DNA from: Gammaproteobacteria bacterium
GTDB taxonomy: Bacteria > Pseudomonadota > Gammaproteobacteria > Steroidobacterales > GCA-2729495
DNA: 43,335 bases
Direction: 5' to 3'
Assembly: GCA_027293165.1 (NCBI GenBank)
Contig: JAPUGB010000124.1
Span: forward strand, 1-43,335
Each line of letters opens with the position of its first letter. The first letter of the stretch is position 1. The position numbers and the translations under genes are program-made. Below are positions 26,293 to 36,001 of this stretch, piece after piece. The notes under the pieces were generated by a model. That model had not been told where the DNA came from, searched no databases, and saw only the letters and a list, made by a program, of their open reading frames with translations.

Positions 26293-27519
26293 ATGAATCA
26301 GCGAGTTAGCAACGCCGCATTGAACCGATGCCACGCGTTCTCGGCTTGCCCAGCCGTGATACCACTACCAGCGGTCATTGGCACATTGCTGCTGGTGATC
26401 GCCGGCTGTGCTTCACCGCCCGGCCAGTCGGTGCTGACCGGCGAGGAGTCAGTTGCCGTTCCTCCAGATGCGCAGCTGTCCGACGATCCGTTATCCAAGC
26501 ATAACGTGCGCATCACGATCGCGGGCGTCGGCGACATCATGCTGGGCACAGATTTTCCCGAGAACCACCTGCCCGATGACGACGGTGTCAGCTTTCTCAG
26601 TGACGTTACCCCGGTACTCCGTGCCGCAGACATCACGTTTGGCAATCTGGAAGGCGTACTTGCCGATGGTGGCGAACCGGAAAAGGAATGCGAGGACCCA
26701 AGCGCATGTTATCTGTTTCGTTCACCGACTCGATACGCGGTACACCTGGCGCAAGCCGGGTTCGCCGTCGTCAGCCTGGCGAACAATCACGCGATGGATT
26801 TCGGCGAAGCAGGCCGGACATCGACGATGCAGGCATTGGACGCGGTCGGAATCCGACACTCAGGAAGGCAGGGTGACGTCGCAATGTGGCCCGCGCGTGG
26901 CCTGAATTACTGCGTCATTGCATTCTCTCCAACCCGAGGCTCGCATTCACTGTTGGATCTCGAGCCAGCTATTGCCCTGGTAGCTGGCCTTGCCGCGGAC
27001 CATGACATCCTCATCGTGTCGATTCATGGTGGCGCCGAGGGTGTGGATGGGGTTGAGCGCATTCCGTTCGGCATGGAGTTTGCCTACGGCGAGAAGCGTG
27101 GTGATGTTGCCCGGTTTGCCCGAGCGATGGTCGAGGCCGGTGCCGATCTCGTTATCGGCCATGGTCCCCATCTGCCACGCGCAATGGAACTCTATCGCGA
27201 CAGGTTGATTGCTTACAGCTTGGGAAACTTCGCAACGTACTACGGAATTAGTGTCACCGGCTCTAAAGGCTACGCGCCAATTCTGCTCGCCACGTTGGAC
27301 GGCATCGGAAGGTTTCGAAGTGGCAAGATCGTCTCCGCCATACAAGTTCGCCCCGGCGGTCCACTCATCGACCCGGAACAGAAAGCCTACTCGATGATCG
27401 TCCAACTGACCGAACTCGATTTCGACGGTGGCGGTCTGGCGTTCACCAACGATGGACGCTTCTGGCCGGCTGATCCGAGAATGTGGTCGTTGGAGGATGA
27501 GTTGATGGCGAACCCATGA
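26293..27519 (+). CDS. CapA family lipoprotein (PGA_cap metallophosphoesterase-like)
   Basis: A 408-residue product. A hydrophobic segment ending in IAGC (Cys39) is a lipobox, so it is probably an outer-membrane lipoprotein, with Ala-Ser following the Cys. The rest is the PGA_cap domain: GVGDIMLGTDFP, TFGNLEGVLADGG, VVSLANNHAMDFGEAG, ILIVSIHGGAEGV, and VIGHGPHLPRAMELYRDRLI with AYSLGNFATY. Proteins of this family take part in poly-gamma-glutamate capsule formation in Bacillus, but no capB/C genes are here, and many proteobacterial copies have no known substrate. The stop overlaps the next start by four bases (ATGA). Confidence 0.88.
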   Translation: MNQRVSNAALNRCHAFSACPAVIPLPAVIGTLLLVIAGCASPPGQSVLTGEESVAVPPDAQLSDDPLSKHNVRITIAGVGDIMLGTDFPENHLPDDDGVSFLSDVTPVLRAADITFGNLEGVLADGGEPEKECEDPSACYLFRSPTRYAVHLAQAGFAVVSLANNHAMDFGEAGRTSTMQALDAVGIRHSGRQGDVAMWPARGLNYCVIAFSPTRGSHSLLDLEPAIALVAGLAADHDILIVSIHGGAEGVDGVERIPFGMEFAYGEKRGDVARFARAMVEAGADLVIGHGPHLPRAMELYRDRLIAYSLGNFATYYGISVTGSKGYAPILLATLDGIGRFRSGKIVSAIQVRPGGPLIDPEQKAYSMIVQLTELDFDGGGLAFTNDGRFWPADPRMWSLEDELMANP

Positions 27520-28592
27520 ACAGTCGGAATTCGCAGCGCCCACTTTTCGAAAGGTACCCGGGATTGCGGGAAAAATTGCCGCTGATTGAACTGGCGATAT
27601 TGCCGACCCCGATCCAAGCGATGGAGCAACTTGCACGCGAAATCGGTGTCGACAATTTGCTGGTCAAACGAGACGATATCAGTGCGCAACTCTATGGCGG
27701 CAACAAGGTCAGGAAGCTCGAATTCCTACTGGCCGATGCACTGGCGGGCGGCAACGGTGCCGTACTGACCTACGGCGGGGCGGGTTCGAATCATGCGCTG
27801 GCGACAGCATTGTATGCCAAGCAGTCCGGTCTTGACTGCCATGCCATCCTGACCCGCGAACCGGCAACCGAAGCAGTTGCCAAAAAATTGCTCTATCACC
27901 TGGATTTGGGAACTCGGTTAGAGTCCGCTGACACGATGCCGGCGATCCGCGCCGCGACCGAACGCATACTGGCCAGCCACGGTTCGGTCTACGAAATTCC
28001 TTTTGGTGGATCATCCTGGCGGGGCGCGGCCGGATTCGTCAACGCGGGCCTCGAGCTCGCCGAACAAATCGCTTTGGGCAAACTGAGTGCACCTGACTTT
28101 ATCTACCTTGCCGGCGGCACCCTGGGCACCGCCGCCGGCCTTGCGCTCGGTATCAGGCTATGTCACTTGCCGACCTGTGTCGTCGTGGTGCAGGTCACAG
28201 CCGACGCGTTTGGCGGGCCTGATGTGCTGGCTCGCCTGTTCAGCGACACCAACACCGAACTGCACCGCCTGGACTCGCAGGTCCCGATCCTCGATGAACC
28301 ATTGAAACAGGTCGAAATGCGCAAGGAGTTTCTCGGCGAGGGCTATGCGCAGGTGACAAACGAAGGTCGCGCTGCAATCGAATTGCTACAACAGACACAG
28401 GACATAGCGCTGGACACCACTTATACCGCGAAAGCGATGGCGGCACTGATCTCTGATGCCCGCGCCGGTCGGCTGGACTCCAGGCAGGCGCTGTTCTGGA
28501 ACACTTACAATTCTCGGCCATACCCGGAACGCACAGGCAATGGATCCTGGCGCGACCTACCCAAAGCCTTTCACGGGTATTTCAACTCGTAG
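27516..28592 (+). CDS. PLP-dependent enzyme of the D-cysteine desulfhydrase / ACC deaminase family
   Basis: A 358-residue fold-type-II PLP enzyme. Lys64 in YGGNKVRKLEF is the Schiff-base lysine. TYGGAGSNHALATA is the substrate/phosphate loop characteristic of the DcyD/AcdS group, and LAGGTLGTAAGLALG binds the PLP phosphate. It would eliminate or deaminate a small, possibly D-amino acid, releasing ammonia. Which substrate it uses cannot be told. It is translationally coupled to the CapA lipoprotein gene. It ends seven bases from the convergent ntrX stop. Confidence 0.85.
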   Translation: MNSRNSQRPLFERYPGLREKLPLIELAILPTPIQAMEQLAREIGVDNLLVKRDDISAQLYGGNKVRKLEFLLADALAGGNGAVLTYGGAGSNHALATALYAKQSGLDCHAILTREPATEAVAKKLLYHLDLGTRLESADTMPAIRAATERILASHGSVYEIPFGGSSWRGAAGFVNAGLELAEQIALGKLSAPDFIYLAGGTLGTAAGLALGIRLCHLPTCVVVVQVTADAFGGPDVLARLFSDTNTELHRLDSQVPILDEPLKQVEMRKEFLGEGYAQVTNEGRAAIELLQQTQDIALDTTYTAKAMAALISDARAGRLDSRQALFWNTYNSRPYPERTGNGSWRDLPKAFHGYFNS

Positions 28593-28599
28593 CCAGCCG

Positions 28600-29964
28600 T
28601 CAACCCTGGTTAACGGAGCGCCGAGAGTCGATTCCCAGCGAGCGCAGCTTGCGGTACAAATGCGTCCGCTCCATACCGACGCGTTGGGCGAGCTGACCAA
28701 CCTTCCCGCCGCAAAGCTCTAGCTGCTGCTTAAGGTAAGCCCGCTCGAAATGCTCGCGCGCCTCACGCAGCGGCATCGCTAACAGATCCTGTTTTACCAG
28801 CGGTTCATCGCTCAGCGTGGTGGCCGCAAGTTGCGATTCCAACTCTGCAAGTTCTATCTCTTCCGGGCCGCCGGCAACCAGCAGGCGTTGAACCAGGTTT
28901 TTGAGTTCGCGCATATTGCCCTGCCAAGGATAATTACGCAGACGGTTCTGCGCCGCAACGCTGAACTTCCGGTAACTGAGCCCTTGCGTATCAAGCAACG
29001 CTTCCGCGTATTGACGCAGCAGTTGCGGGATGTCCTCCCGGTATTCGCGCAACGCTGGAACCCGCAGCTGCAAGACGCCGAGAACAGCAAGCAGATCCGT
29101 TCTGACGTCTCCGTCGCTGTGCTTTCCGTGCGCACCAGGTTGCAGCGACCCGATAACACGTGCGTCGACGGCAATCGCCTGGTTGCTGCCTGGCCGCGCG
29201 ATCTCACCGCTTTCAATGGCACCGAGCAGCAACTTCTGCGCGATTGGCCCCATGTCTGTCAGTTCGTTGATAAACAGCGTGCTACCCGCAGCCTGCTCCA
29301 GCAGACCGGGCTCAAATCCGTCTGCAGTGTTAACCCCGAGCAGCCGCTCTGCAGCGACCTGGTCCGCCAGCGATCCGCCACCGATCGATACAAAAGACGC
29401 ATCCGCGCGCGAGCTAAGGGCGTGGATATATTGCGCAAATTCCTTACGCCCGGATCCTGATTCACCCACAATAATGACCGGCGCCAATTGTGATGCGATC
29501 TGCCGCGCCTGTTCCCGGGCTTGCTGAATGATCGGACTCTTGCCGATGGGTCCGGAGAAATCGGACAGCAGCGCCCGACCCGCGCGCGGCAGGATTTTCC
29601 GCGCAAGAGCCTTCTCTACCGTTCGGAGCAAATTAGCAAGCGATAAGGGCTTTTCGATGTAATCCACTGCGCCGAGCCGGATCGCCTCGACCGCCGTCTC
29701 CACGGTCCCATGCCCAGACATGATGACGACGGGGCAAGCCAGGTCGCCTTCACGCGACCATTGCTTGAGCAGCGTGATGCCGTCAGTATCCGGCATCCAG
29801 ATGTCCAGCAGTACCAGGTCTGGATTTTCGCTCTTGTATGAGGCGCTCGCTGCCTCGGCATCGGCCGCGGTATGAACCTGGTAACCCTCCTCGGAGAGTA
29901 TCTCCTGAATCAATAAGCGAATATCAGTCTCGTCATCGACGACTAGTATTGATGAATTGTTCAT
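28600..29964 (-). CDS. ntrX: NtrX-like response regulator with degenerate AAA+ domain
   Basis: A 454-residue three-domain protein. The receiver (1-120) has Asp10/Asp11, phospho-acceptor Asp54 in VLLDIWMPDTDG, Ser83 and Lys105. The AAA+ region (about 140-370) is degenerate. Walker A reads GESGSGRKE, so the Lys of GESGTGKE is replaced by Arg. Walker B is STLFINELTDM, with Asn for the usual Asp. The stretch where GAFTGA should lie (about 205-220, ERLLGVNTADGFEPG) has no such loop. The C-terminal Fis-type helix-turn-helix is intact (KVGQLAQRVGMERTHLYRKL). It probably binds DNA and is phosphorylated, but is unlikely to hydrolyse ATP or remodel sigma-54 polymerase. The start overlaps the ntrY stop (ATGA). 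Confidence 0.88.
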   Translation of the reverse strand: MNNSSILVVDDETDIRLLIQEILSEEGYQVHTAADAEAASASYKSENPDLVLLDIWMPDTDGITLLKQWSREGDLACPVVIMSGHGTVETAVEAIRLGAVDYIEKPLSLANLLRTVEKALARKILPRAGRALLSDFSGPIGKSPIIQQAREQARQIASQLAPVIIVGESGSGRKEFAQYIHALSSRADASFVSIGGGSLADQVAAERLLGVNTADGFEPGLLEQAAGSTLFINELTDMGPIAQKLLLGAIESGEIARPGSNQAIAVDARVIGSLQPGAHGKHSDGDVRTDLLAVLGVLQLRVPALREYREDIPQLLRQYAEALLDTQGLSYRKFSVAAQNRLRNYPWQGNMRELKNLVQRLLVAGGPEEIELAELESQLAATTLSDEPLVKQDLLAMPLREAREHFERAYLKQQLELCGGKVGQLAQRVGMERTHLYRKLRSLGIDSRRSVNQG

Positions 29965-32180
29965 CCGTGTTTCCTCTCGGCGCCGGCACTGCTGAGCGAA
30001 GAGATTGCGTCAGCTTCTGTGACGGGTAACTGAAATCGAATACACGCTCCGTCGCCCGGAGCACTTTCGACCCAAATATTCCCGCCATGTTCTTCTACTA
30101 GTTTCTTGACTATAGCAAGCCCAAGCCCAGTGCCTTTTGGTTTAGTTGTAACGTATGGCTCAAAAATCTCGTCGAGGGCCTCGGCCTGAAACCCTGGCCC
30201 CTCATCCCTGACTCGCACCTCGACCATGTCCCCTTTGTCGCTGATGATCAGTTGCGTCGCAACCCGGACCTCCGCGTCAGCTTGACCGTCCATAGCTTCC
30301 ATCGCATTGCGAATAAGATTGTGCATCACCTGCCGTATCCTTACCGCATCAGCATCGATCTCAGGTAGATCGCGGTCCAGTGACAGGGTCAGCTTTAGCT
30401 GACTGCCCTCTCGAGGGTACAGATCGGCAACCTGGATGATCAATTGATTGAGATTGACCCTGTCAAACCTCATCTCTGGAGCGCGTGCATATTCGCTGAA
30501 CGCGTTCACCATATCGCGCATCGCTTCCACCTGCTGCACTATGGTATGGGTTGCCCGGTCCAGTACCTCCGGAGGCATCGGCAGCATTGGTTCCAGATAT
30601 TTCCGCCTGAGTCTTTCGGCAGAAAGCTGAATTGGTGTCAGCGGATTCTTGATCTCGTGCGCTAAGCGCCTCGCCACCTCGCGCCAGGCCGCGTCTTTTT
30701 GCGCACGTAACAGATCGGTAATGTCGTCAAACACAACGACGAGGCCACCACGCTGCCCGAGCTTTCCAGGCAACGCCGAACCGGCGCAGGTGAGTACTCG
30801 TTTTCCCCGGTCGCCTCTCAGGACGATCTGTTCGCGCCACTCGGTTCCTCCCGAATCCAGCTGCTGTCGGCAGGCACTTACAAAATTTACAAACGGCTTG
30901 CTGCCAGCTGCCAGTTCTGAAATCGATTCGCCTGAATGGTTGCTGAGGTCTGCGCTGAGAATCGTAGCCGCCGCTTCGTTGGCAATGCTTATGGTCAGAT
31001 CCGGCTCAAACGCTATGACCCCGGTGGAAAGCCTGGCGAGGATCACTTCAAGGCTGGCGCGCTCATTCTCAACCTGCTGTTCACTGCGACGGGCTTCAGC
31101 CCGGGCCTCGCCAAGCCGCTCGATCATCTCGTTGAACGAGTCGACAAGGATTCCGATCTCGTCTTGTGCGGCCATGGGCAAACGTGTATCGAAATCGCCC
31201 TCCGCCACGGACCGGGTACCTGCCACCAAATGCTGAATTGGCGCGACCAGTCGCCGGGCAAAGAAAAATGCTCCGTAGACTGCGGTCAGCAGCGACAGCA
31301 ATACGACGACACTTAATGTCAGCGTAAAGCTGTCTTTCAGTGGCCCGCGCAAAAACACCAATTCCCCGTAGCGGGTATACGACTGCTGCACCGAATCGGC
31401 CAGTGGCCCGATGCGCTCGCCCACTGAGAACATTGCCTGCAGCACCCGCGTCTCGAGGCCTGCCTGCATCAGTGGTAATGCAACGGCCGCACGAATGAGG
31501 TAGTTACCGTCACGCTGCGGTTCGAGACGGACAAATGTTTTATCCAGGCGAAGCTGCAGCAAGACCTCGTCGTCGAGCATGGTGGGTATCTGCTGCGCAG
31601 GCCCATCCGAGCTGGTTGCGATAATGCGAAAGTTTTCACCGAATACGGTTACTTCAAGCGCTCCGGCATCACGGCGCAAGGCACCTAAAACCGGGTACAG
31701 GGCGATCTCATCACCTCGATCAAGTTCGGCTGCAATGTTCAGCGTACGCTCGAGGTCCTCCCGCATCGTCAATTCCAACGCGGAGCGGCTCAACTGCAGC
31801 GCATCGGAAAGCCCCTGCTCGACCTGTACATCGAACCAGGAATCGATACCGCGATTCAGAAACTGCACAGCGAACAGGTAGACCAGAACTAACGGTGCAA
31901 CGGTGAGACCGATAAACGCCATGACCATGCGTCCTCGTAACCTGGCGCCGGGAACTTTCTGCCGATAATCCCGAACCAGGCGCACCAGGTTGCTGACGAT
32001 AAGGGACAGCAGAAGCACCGCGGTACCGATATCAACGAACAGGATGACCGTCTGTAGCCGACCAAACTCCACCGAGCTCTGGGCGGTCTGGCCAAGCAAG
32101 ACAAGGGAAAAGATGCCCAATGCCAGCGCCGCCAGCACTAGCAGCGTTATGAGGCGCCGTTTCATTCGCTTAGAGACCAT
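29961..32180 (-). CDS. ntrY: NtrY-like membrane sensor histidine kinase
   Basis: A 739-residue protein. It has membrane helices at about 9-29, 43-68, 85-107 and 284-307, with a periplasmic sensing region of about 175 residues between the last two. A HAMP domain (about 308-360) and a PAS domain (about 372-490) follow. The HisKA domain has His508 in RRLAHEIKNPLTPIQLSAE, and the ATPase domain has Asn625 in NLIRNAMEAM, then VRDEGPGF and GTGLGLAIVKKL. It should phosphorylate the adjacent NtrX. A second ATG at 32165 overlaps the DUF4390 stop as ATGA and could be the real start. Confidence 0.92.
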   Translation of the reverse strand: MVSKRMKRRLITLLVLAALALGIFSLVLLGQTAQSSVEFGRLQTVILFVDIGTAVLLLSLIVSNLVRLVRDYRQKVPGARLRGRMVMAFIGLTVAPLVLVYLFAVQFLNRGIDSWFDVQVEQGLSDALQLSRSALELTMREDLERTLNIAAELDRGDEIALYPVLGALRRDAGALEVTVFGENFRIIATSSDGPAQQIPTMLDDEVLLQLRLDKTFVRLEPQRDGNYLIRAAVALPLMQAGLETRVLQAMFSVGERIGPLADSVQQSYTRYGELVFLRGPLKDSFTLTLSVVVLLSLLTAVYGAFFFARRLVAPIQHLVAGTRSVAEGDFDTRLPMAAQDEIGILVDSFNEMIERLGEARAEARRSEQQVENERASLEVILARLSTGVIAFEPDLTISIANEAAATILSADLSNHSGESISELAAGSKPFVNFVSACRQQLDSGGTEWREQIVLRGDRGKRVLTCAGSALPGKLGQRGGLVVVFDDITDLLRAQKDAAWREVARRLAHEIKNPLTPIQLSAERLRRKYLEPMLPMPPEVLDRATHTIVQQVEAMRDMVNAFSEYARAPEMRFDRVNLNQLIIQVADLYPREGSQLKLTLSLDRDLPEIDADAVRIRQVMHNLIRNAMEAMDGQADAEVRVATQLIISDKGDMVEVRVRDEGPGFQAEALDEIFEPYVTTKPKGTGLGLAIVKKLVEEHGGNIWVESAPGDGACIRFQLPVTEADAISSLSSAGAERKHG

Positions 32181-32803
32181 CCGTACCAGTCACTCTCTAA
32201 CTTAAAACCATCCTGCCACAATGCGAACAGCCGCAATGGCCCAGGCAATCGGTCCTGATCGAGCACCGCGCGAATCCGGACATTGTAGGTCGCATCCGGA
32301 TCAAGCAATGCAGCATCGATAATCGGCAGATCCGCTACCCTGCCCATCGTATTCAACGCGGAGAAAAGCGTTGCGAAAGTGTTCTGCCCTCCACTGTTGA
32401 GGTTTTTGACAATGTAGCGGTCACTTAATGCGTGGTATTGCAGTTCGTAGCTTTGCACCAGGTTGGCAATCTCAGGGTCAAACCAGAAGCGGCGTGTTCG
32501 CGTCAGTTCAATATGCAGTTCAAACGTCAATGCAACGCCGCTCTTCAGGGCTTCCAGGGCTTCGTCGCTCAGCTCGTAGTTGAGCCGGGCAGAAACGTAA
32601 TACACCCCGCTCTCAAGGAGCGATTCACCGCTTCGCACTTCGAATTGGCCCTCCTGGGTCTGCGCTGAAATCGGCAACAGCAACAGACAACATGCGAGCA
32701 GCCCGGCACGAGTTACGTTCGGTACTGACCGGTTCAATGGCCGCCCCCGGGAACTGAAATGCTTCCCCCGGCGGCAGGTATTAGCCTGCAAGTCGTGCGC
32801 CAT
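32162..32803 (-). CDS. DUF4390 family protein
   Basis: About 213 residues from the ATG at 32803, with a TTG six codons earlier. A hydrophobic segment preceded by Arg/Asn residues (TRAGLLACCLLLLPISAQTQ) looks like a signal peptide or anchor, with an N-terminal extension of about 30 residues that suggests the true start may be further in. The mature part (SGVYYVSARLNYELSDEALE, TRTRRFWFDPEI, YNVRIRAVLDQDRLPGPLR) is diagnostic of DUF4390. The domain almost always sits between rsmB and ntrY in gammaproteobacteria, which suggests an envelope role linked to NtrY, but its function is unknown. Confidence 0.85.
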   Translation of the reverse strand: MAHDLQANTCRRGKHFSSRGRPLNRSVPNVTRAGLLACCLLLLPISAQTQEGQFEVRSGESLLESGVYYVSARLNYELSDEALEALKSGVALTFELHIELTRTRRFWFDPEIANLVQSYELQYHALSDRYIVKNLNSGGQNTFATLFSALNTMGRVADLPIIDAALLDPDATYNVRIRAVLDQDRLPGPLRLFALWQDGFKLESDWYGWSLSE

Positions 32804-32830
32804 CACGTTTTCAATCGCCAAGGGGATGTG

Positions 32831-34231
32831 CTAGCAGTTTTTCGAGTGCAGCTTGGCTTTTTTGTTCGTTTGCCGACGTTCCATTAAAGCATAATAGAAG
32901 CCGTCGATATTCTCTGAGCCAGGCAGCAACTGCAAGCCATAGCCGACAGCCGGGCCGGCCAGTGCAAAGGCCGGGACGGGTTGTGGGGTATCCTCTCGAA
33001 CTTCCGCAGGCCCGGCCAAAAACCGGGTTATGACCGCCGAGTTCTCTGCCTTCAGCACCGAGCAGGTCGCGTACACCAGGCGGCCGCCGGGAGCCAGCAG
33101 TTCCCACAGCCCGTTTAGCATCTGCAGTTGGCGTTCGGCCATTTCCCCTATGTCGCTACTGCGCCGGAGAAACTTGATGTCCGGGTGGCGCCGCAGCACG
33201 CCGGTGGCAGAGCATGGCGAGTCAAGCAAAATTCGATCAAACGGCAGACCATCCCACCATTCCGATGGGTTCAGCGCATCGCCGACTACGACGGTCGCCT
33301 GCAAACCAAGTCGGTCCAGATTTTCGCCAAGCCGAACCAGGCGCTCGGCTGATCGATCCAGTGCGACCAATTCGCGCAAACCGGATTCACGTTCCAGCAG
33401 ATGCGTGGTTTTACCGCCCGGCGCCGCGCAAGCGTCCAGCACCCGCATGCCCGGTTGCGGATCGACCAATTCCACTGCGAATTGCGATGCCGCATCCTGG
33501 ACGCTGACATCCCCCGCCGCAAAACCGGGAAGCTCTGCCACCGGTACCGGCTTGCTCAGGCAAACGGCATCCGGCACGCCCGCAAGCGTGACCCCGTCCT
33601 CACCGAACTCCGCGCGCAACCGCTCCTGGTACTCGGCCAGCGTGCCGCGGCGTCGGTTCACGCGCAGCCACATCGGCGGCGGCTGGTTGCCGGCATCGAG
33701 CACCGCCTCCCAGTGGTCGGGCCAGTCCTGCCGGATTTGTCGTATCAACCAATCCGGGTGACCGTAGCGACCTTCATCGTCGGCCATCACTTCAGCTAAC
33801 AGCTGTTCACGCTCCCGCAAAAAACGTCTGAGCAGCGCATTAACCAAGCCGCGGTAGCGGATTTTGCCGAGTAGCGCGCTAGCCTCAACGGTCGCAGAAA
33901 CCGCGGCATAATCAGGCTGCCGCGCATCGATCAGCTGATACAGGCCAACGGAAATCAACGCGACAATAACGCTCTCACGCCGGGCTAATGGTCGCTCCAG
34001 CATCCGCTCAATAATGCGGCGATGCCGGTGATGGCCCCGCACGGCGCCATAGGCCAAGGCCTGGATCAGAGCACGATCCCTGCTGGAAAGATGGCCGCTG
34101 TCGGCCATCTCTAGAGCCCGTCCCAGTGTCCTGCCTTCGGTCAGCACGGCGTCAACCACTGTGGCAGCCAGCGCCCGGGCGTCGGCTCCGGTCGAAGTGG
34201 CGTGCTGCGCCTTTCGACTTGCCGCACTCAT
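32831..34231 (-). CDS. rsmB: 16S rRNA m5C967 methyltransferase
   Basis: A 466-residue protein with an N-terminal NusB-like RNA-binding domain (about 15-140) and a C-terminal SAM-dependent Rossmann methyltransferase. The SAM loop is [17 protein letters not shown]. The two catalytic cysteines are in [17 protein letters not shown] and [12 protein letters not shown], the hallmark of RNA m5C methyltransferases. Its start overlaps the fmt stop (ATGA), so the two are coupled. The order fmt-rsmB is conserved in many bacteria. Confidence 0.96.
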   Translation of the reverse strand: MSAASRKAQHATSTGADARALAATVVDAVLTEGRTLGRALEMADSGHLSSRDRALIQALAYGAVRGHHRHRRIIERMLERPLARRESVIVALISVGLYQLIDARQPDYAAVSATVEASALLGKIRYRGLVNALLRRFLREREQLLAEVMADDEGRYGHPDWLIRQIRQDWPDHWEAVLDAGNQPPPMWLRVNRRRGTLAEYQERLRAEFGEDGVTLAGVPDAVCLSKPVPVAELPGFAAGDVSVQDAASQFAVELVDPQPGMRVLDACAAPGGKTTHLLERESGLRELVALDRSAERLVRLGENLDRLGLQATVVVGDALNPSEWWDGLPFDRILLDSPCSATGVLRRHPDIKFLRRSSDIGEMAERQLQMLNGLWELLAPGGRLVYATCSVLKAENSAVITRFLAGPAEVREDTPQPVPAFALAGPAVGYGLQLLPGSENIDGFYYALMERRQTNKKAKLHSKNC

Positions 34232-35187
34232 CGTCCAAGTTCCTTGCCAAGGAGTCCGCGAGACTGGCCGAACGCTGCCGCGGCCGTCGGTCGCCCACCG
34301 GGCAGCTGCACCTCGGTCAGCCGCAGCTGACCCCGACCGGTTTGTACATCCACGCCTTCACGGTGCACGGCGACCACGCGCCCCGGCGAGCGGTCCATCG
34401 CACCATTGGCTGCGTCGTCGCCCGGCGCCACGCGGGCCGACCAACACCGGAGCTGCTTTCCCTGAAACAGGGTATCGGCCACTGGCCACGGGTTATACGC
34501 GCGAATCTCGCGGTCTATCTGGTGCGCATCCCGGCTCCAATCGATGCGGCCATCCGCTTTATCAATGCGGCCAGCATAGGTCGCCTCCGGCTCGGCCTGC
34601 GACAGCGGCACCAGTGACCCCGCCAGCACCGCGTCGAGATGCTGCGCCAGCACCTCGGCGGCCAGCGCGGCAAGTCGCTCTCCCAGCTGTCCAGCGGTTT
34701 CGCGCGCATCGATCGCAAGACTTTCCCGCAGCAGCACCGGACCGGTGTCCAGGCCCCGGTCCATCTGCATCAAGCTGATGCCGGTGGTCTGGTCGCCAAC
34801 CAACAGCGCCGCTTGCACCGGCGAAGCACCGCGCCATCGCGGCAGCAGCGATGCGTGGAGGTTGACACAGCCCAGGCGCGGCGCCGTCAGTACTGCCTCA
34901 GGCAACAATAAACCATACGCGGCGACAACCATCAGATCGGCCGCCAATCCACGGATTTCCGTCTGAACCCCTTTCTGCTTCAGCGTTTCCGGCTGCAGCA
35001 CAGCGACTTGCCGGCTGAGGGCAAATTGCTTCACGGGACTCGCGCTTAGCTGTTTGCCTCGCCCGGCCGGGCGGTCGGGCTGCGTCAGCACGCCCACGAC
35101 TTCGTGGCTGGAGTCCACCAGCCAGCGTAGCGCGGGTACGGCAAAATCCGGGGAGCCCGCGAACAGGATGCGCGCATATGCGTTCAT
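34228..35187 (-). CDS. fmt: Methionyl-tRNA formyltransferase
   Basis: A 319-residue protein with the formyltransferase motif [17 protein letters not shown] (Asn-His active site), the start [14 protein letters not shown]-like [17 protein letters not shown], and the catalytic Asp in [11 protein letters not shown]. The C-terminal tRNA-binding domain follows. It formylates Met-tRNAfMet for initiation. It is preceded by def on the same strand with 66 bases between, and overlaps rsmB. Confidence 0.97.
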   Translation of the reverse strand: MNAYARILFAGSPDFAVPALRWLVDSSHEVVGVLTQPDRPAGRGKQLSASPVKQFALSRQVAVLQPETLKQKGVQTEIRGLAADLMVVAAYGLLLPEAVLTAPRLGCVNLHASLLPRWRGASPVQAALLVGDQTTGISLMQMDRGLDTGPVLLRESLAIDARETAGQLGERLAALAAEVLAQHLDAVLAGSLVPLSQAEPEATYAGRIDKADGRIDWSRDAHQIDREIRAYNPWPVADTLFQGKQLRCWSARVAPGDDAANGAMDRSPGRVVAVHREGVDVQTGRGQLRLTEVQLPGGRPTAAAAFGQSRGLLGKELGR

Positions 35188-35253
35188 ATATGGGGTGGCT
35201 CCCGGCGTCTATGGTTCTGGTTTAAACGAGCCGGCTCGATTGACCTCAGGCAA

Positions 35254-35793
35254 CTAGATGACCGTCGGACTGCCTGCGCCGATGCGGCCGGGCTCCTCGT
35301 GTTTCCTCGATTTCGTTGCCTTTTTCTTCAGCCGCTGGCGCTTTAGCTCCGAGAGGTAATCGATAAACAACTTGCCTTCCAGGTGGTCCATTTCGTGCTG
35401 GATGCAAACGGCCAGCAGCCCGTCCACATCAAGCTGGAAAGACGCGCCCTCGCGGTCCAGCGCCTGGACTTTGATCTTTTCGGCCCGCTCAACGTTCGCG
35501 GTAAACTCGGGTACCGACAGGCAGCCCTCCTCACAGATCTCACTGCCCTCCTGCTCAAGGATCACAGGATTGATGAAGCATTGTGGATCGTCCTTGGCCT
35601 CGGACACATCCAGCACCAGCACGCGCTGGTGCACGTCCACCTGGGTGGCCGCCAAACCTATGCCAGGCGCCGCATACATGGTTTCCAGCAAATCGTCCAC
35701 CAAACGTCGGATCTCCTCGTCCACCACCTCAACCGGGGCCGCCCGTCTGCGCAAGCGTGGATCAGGATATTCGAGAATATTCAGCACCGCCAT
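35254..35793 (-). CDS. def: Peptide deformylase
   Basis: A 179-residue metalloenzyme with its three motifs: GIGLAATQ (45-52), EEGCLSVPE (metal ligand Cys91) and [12 protein letters not shown] (His133, Glu134, His137). It removes the formyl group from nascent proteins. AAGGA lies seven bases before the ATG at 35793. A Lys/Arg-rich tail of about 25 residues follows the catalytic core. It is the first gene of the minus-strand run and is divergent from the LysM gene. Confidence 0.97.
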   Translation of the reverse strand: MAVLNILEYPDPRLRRRAAPVEVVDEEIRRLVDDLLETMYAAPGIGLAATQVDVHQRVLVLDVSEAKDDPQCFINPVILEQEGSEICEEGCLSVPEFTANVERAEKIKVQALDREGASFQLDVDGLLAVCIQHEMDHLEGKLFIDYLSELKRQRLKKKATKSRKHEEPGRIGAGSPTVI

Positions 35794-36001
35794 GACGATT
35801 CCTTGCCAATATCGTGCACAACCCTATGAAATACTGCTAAATTTATGATATATGGACACATAATCCTGGCGAACGGTTTTTTTACGGGTTTCCGTGCGCT
35901 AGATGGGCATATGTCACAGTATCCTGCTCAACTGTTATGCAAAATTATAGCAGCGCCTGAATTTGCCCTGGCACGCACTTGACCCGATGGATGGAGCGCC
36001 C
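35794..36001. promoter_or_regulatory. Divergent promoter region of def and the LysM gene
   Basis: This AT-rich 208-base spacer (for example 35831-35860 and 35935-35950) divides two oppositely transcribed housekeeping gene sets, so it must hold both promoters. A weak -10-like TATAGC is at 35946-35951 for the plus strand. I cannot place -35 elements with confidence. Confidence 0.4.

Noticed and set aside
28593-28599. Possible terminator between the PLP gene and ntrX
   Set aside because: Only seven bases separate the convergent stops, and no hairpin with a T-run is seen.
33030-33761. 243-residue open frame on the plus strand
   Set aside because: Antisense to rsmB, which has complete catalytic motifs. 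The frame shows the biased composition of a GC-rich shadow.
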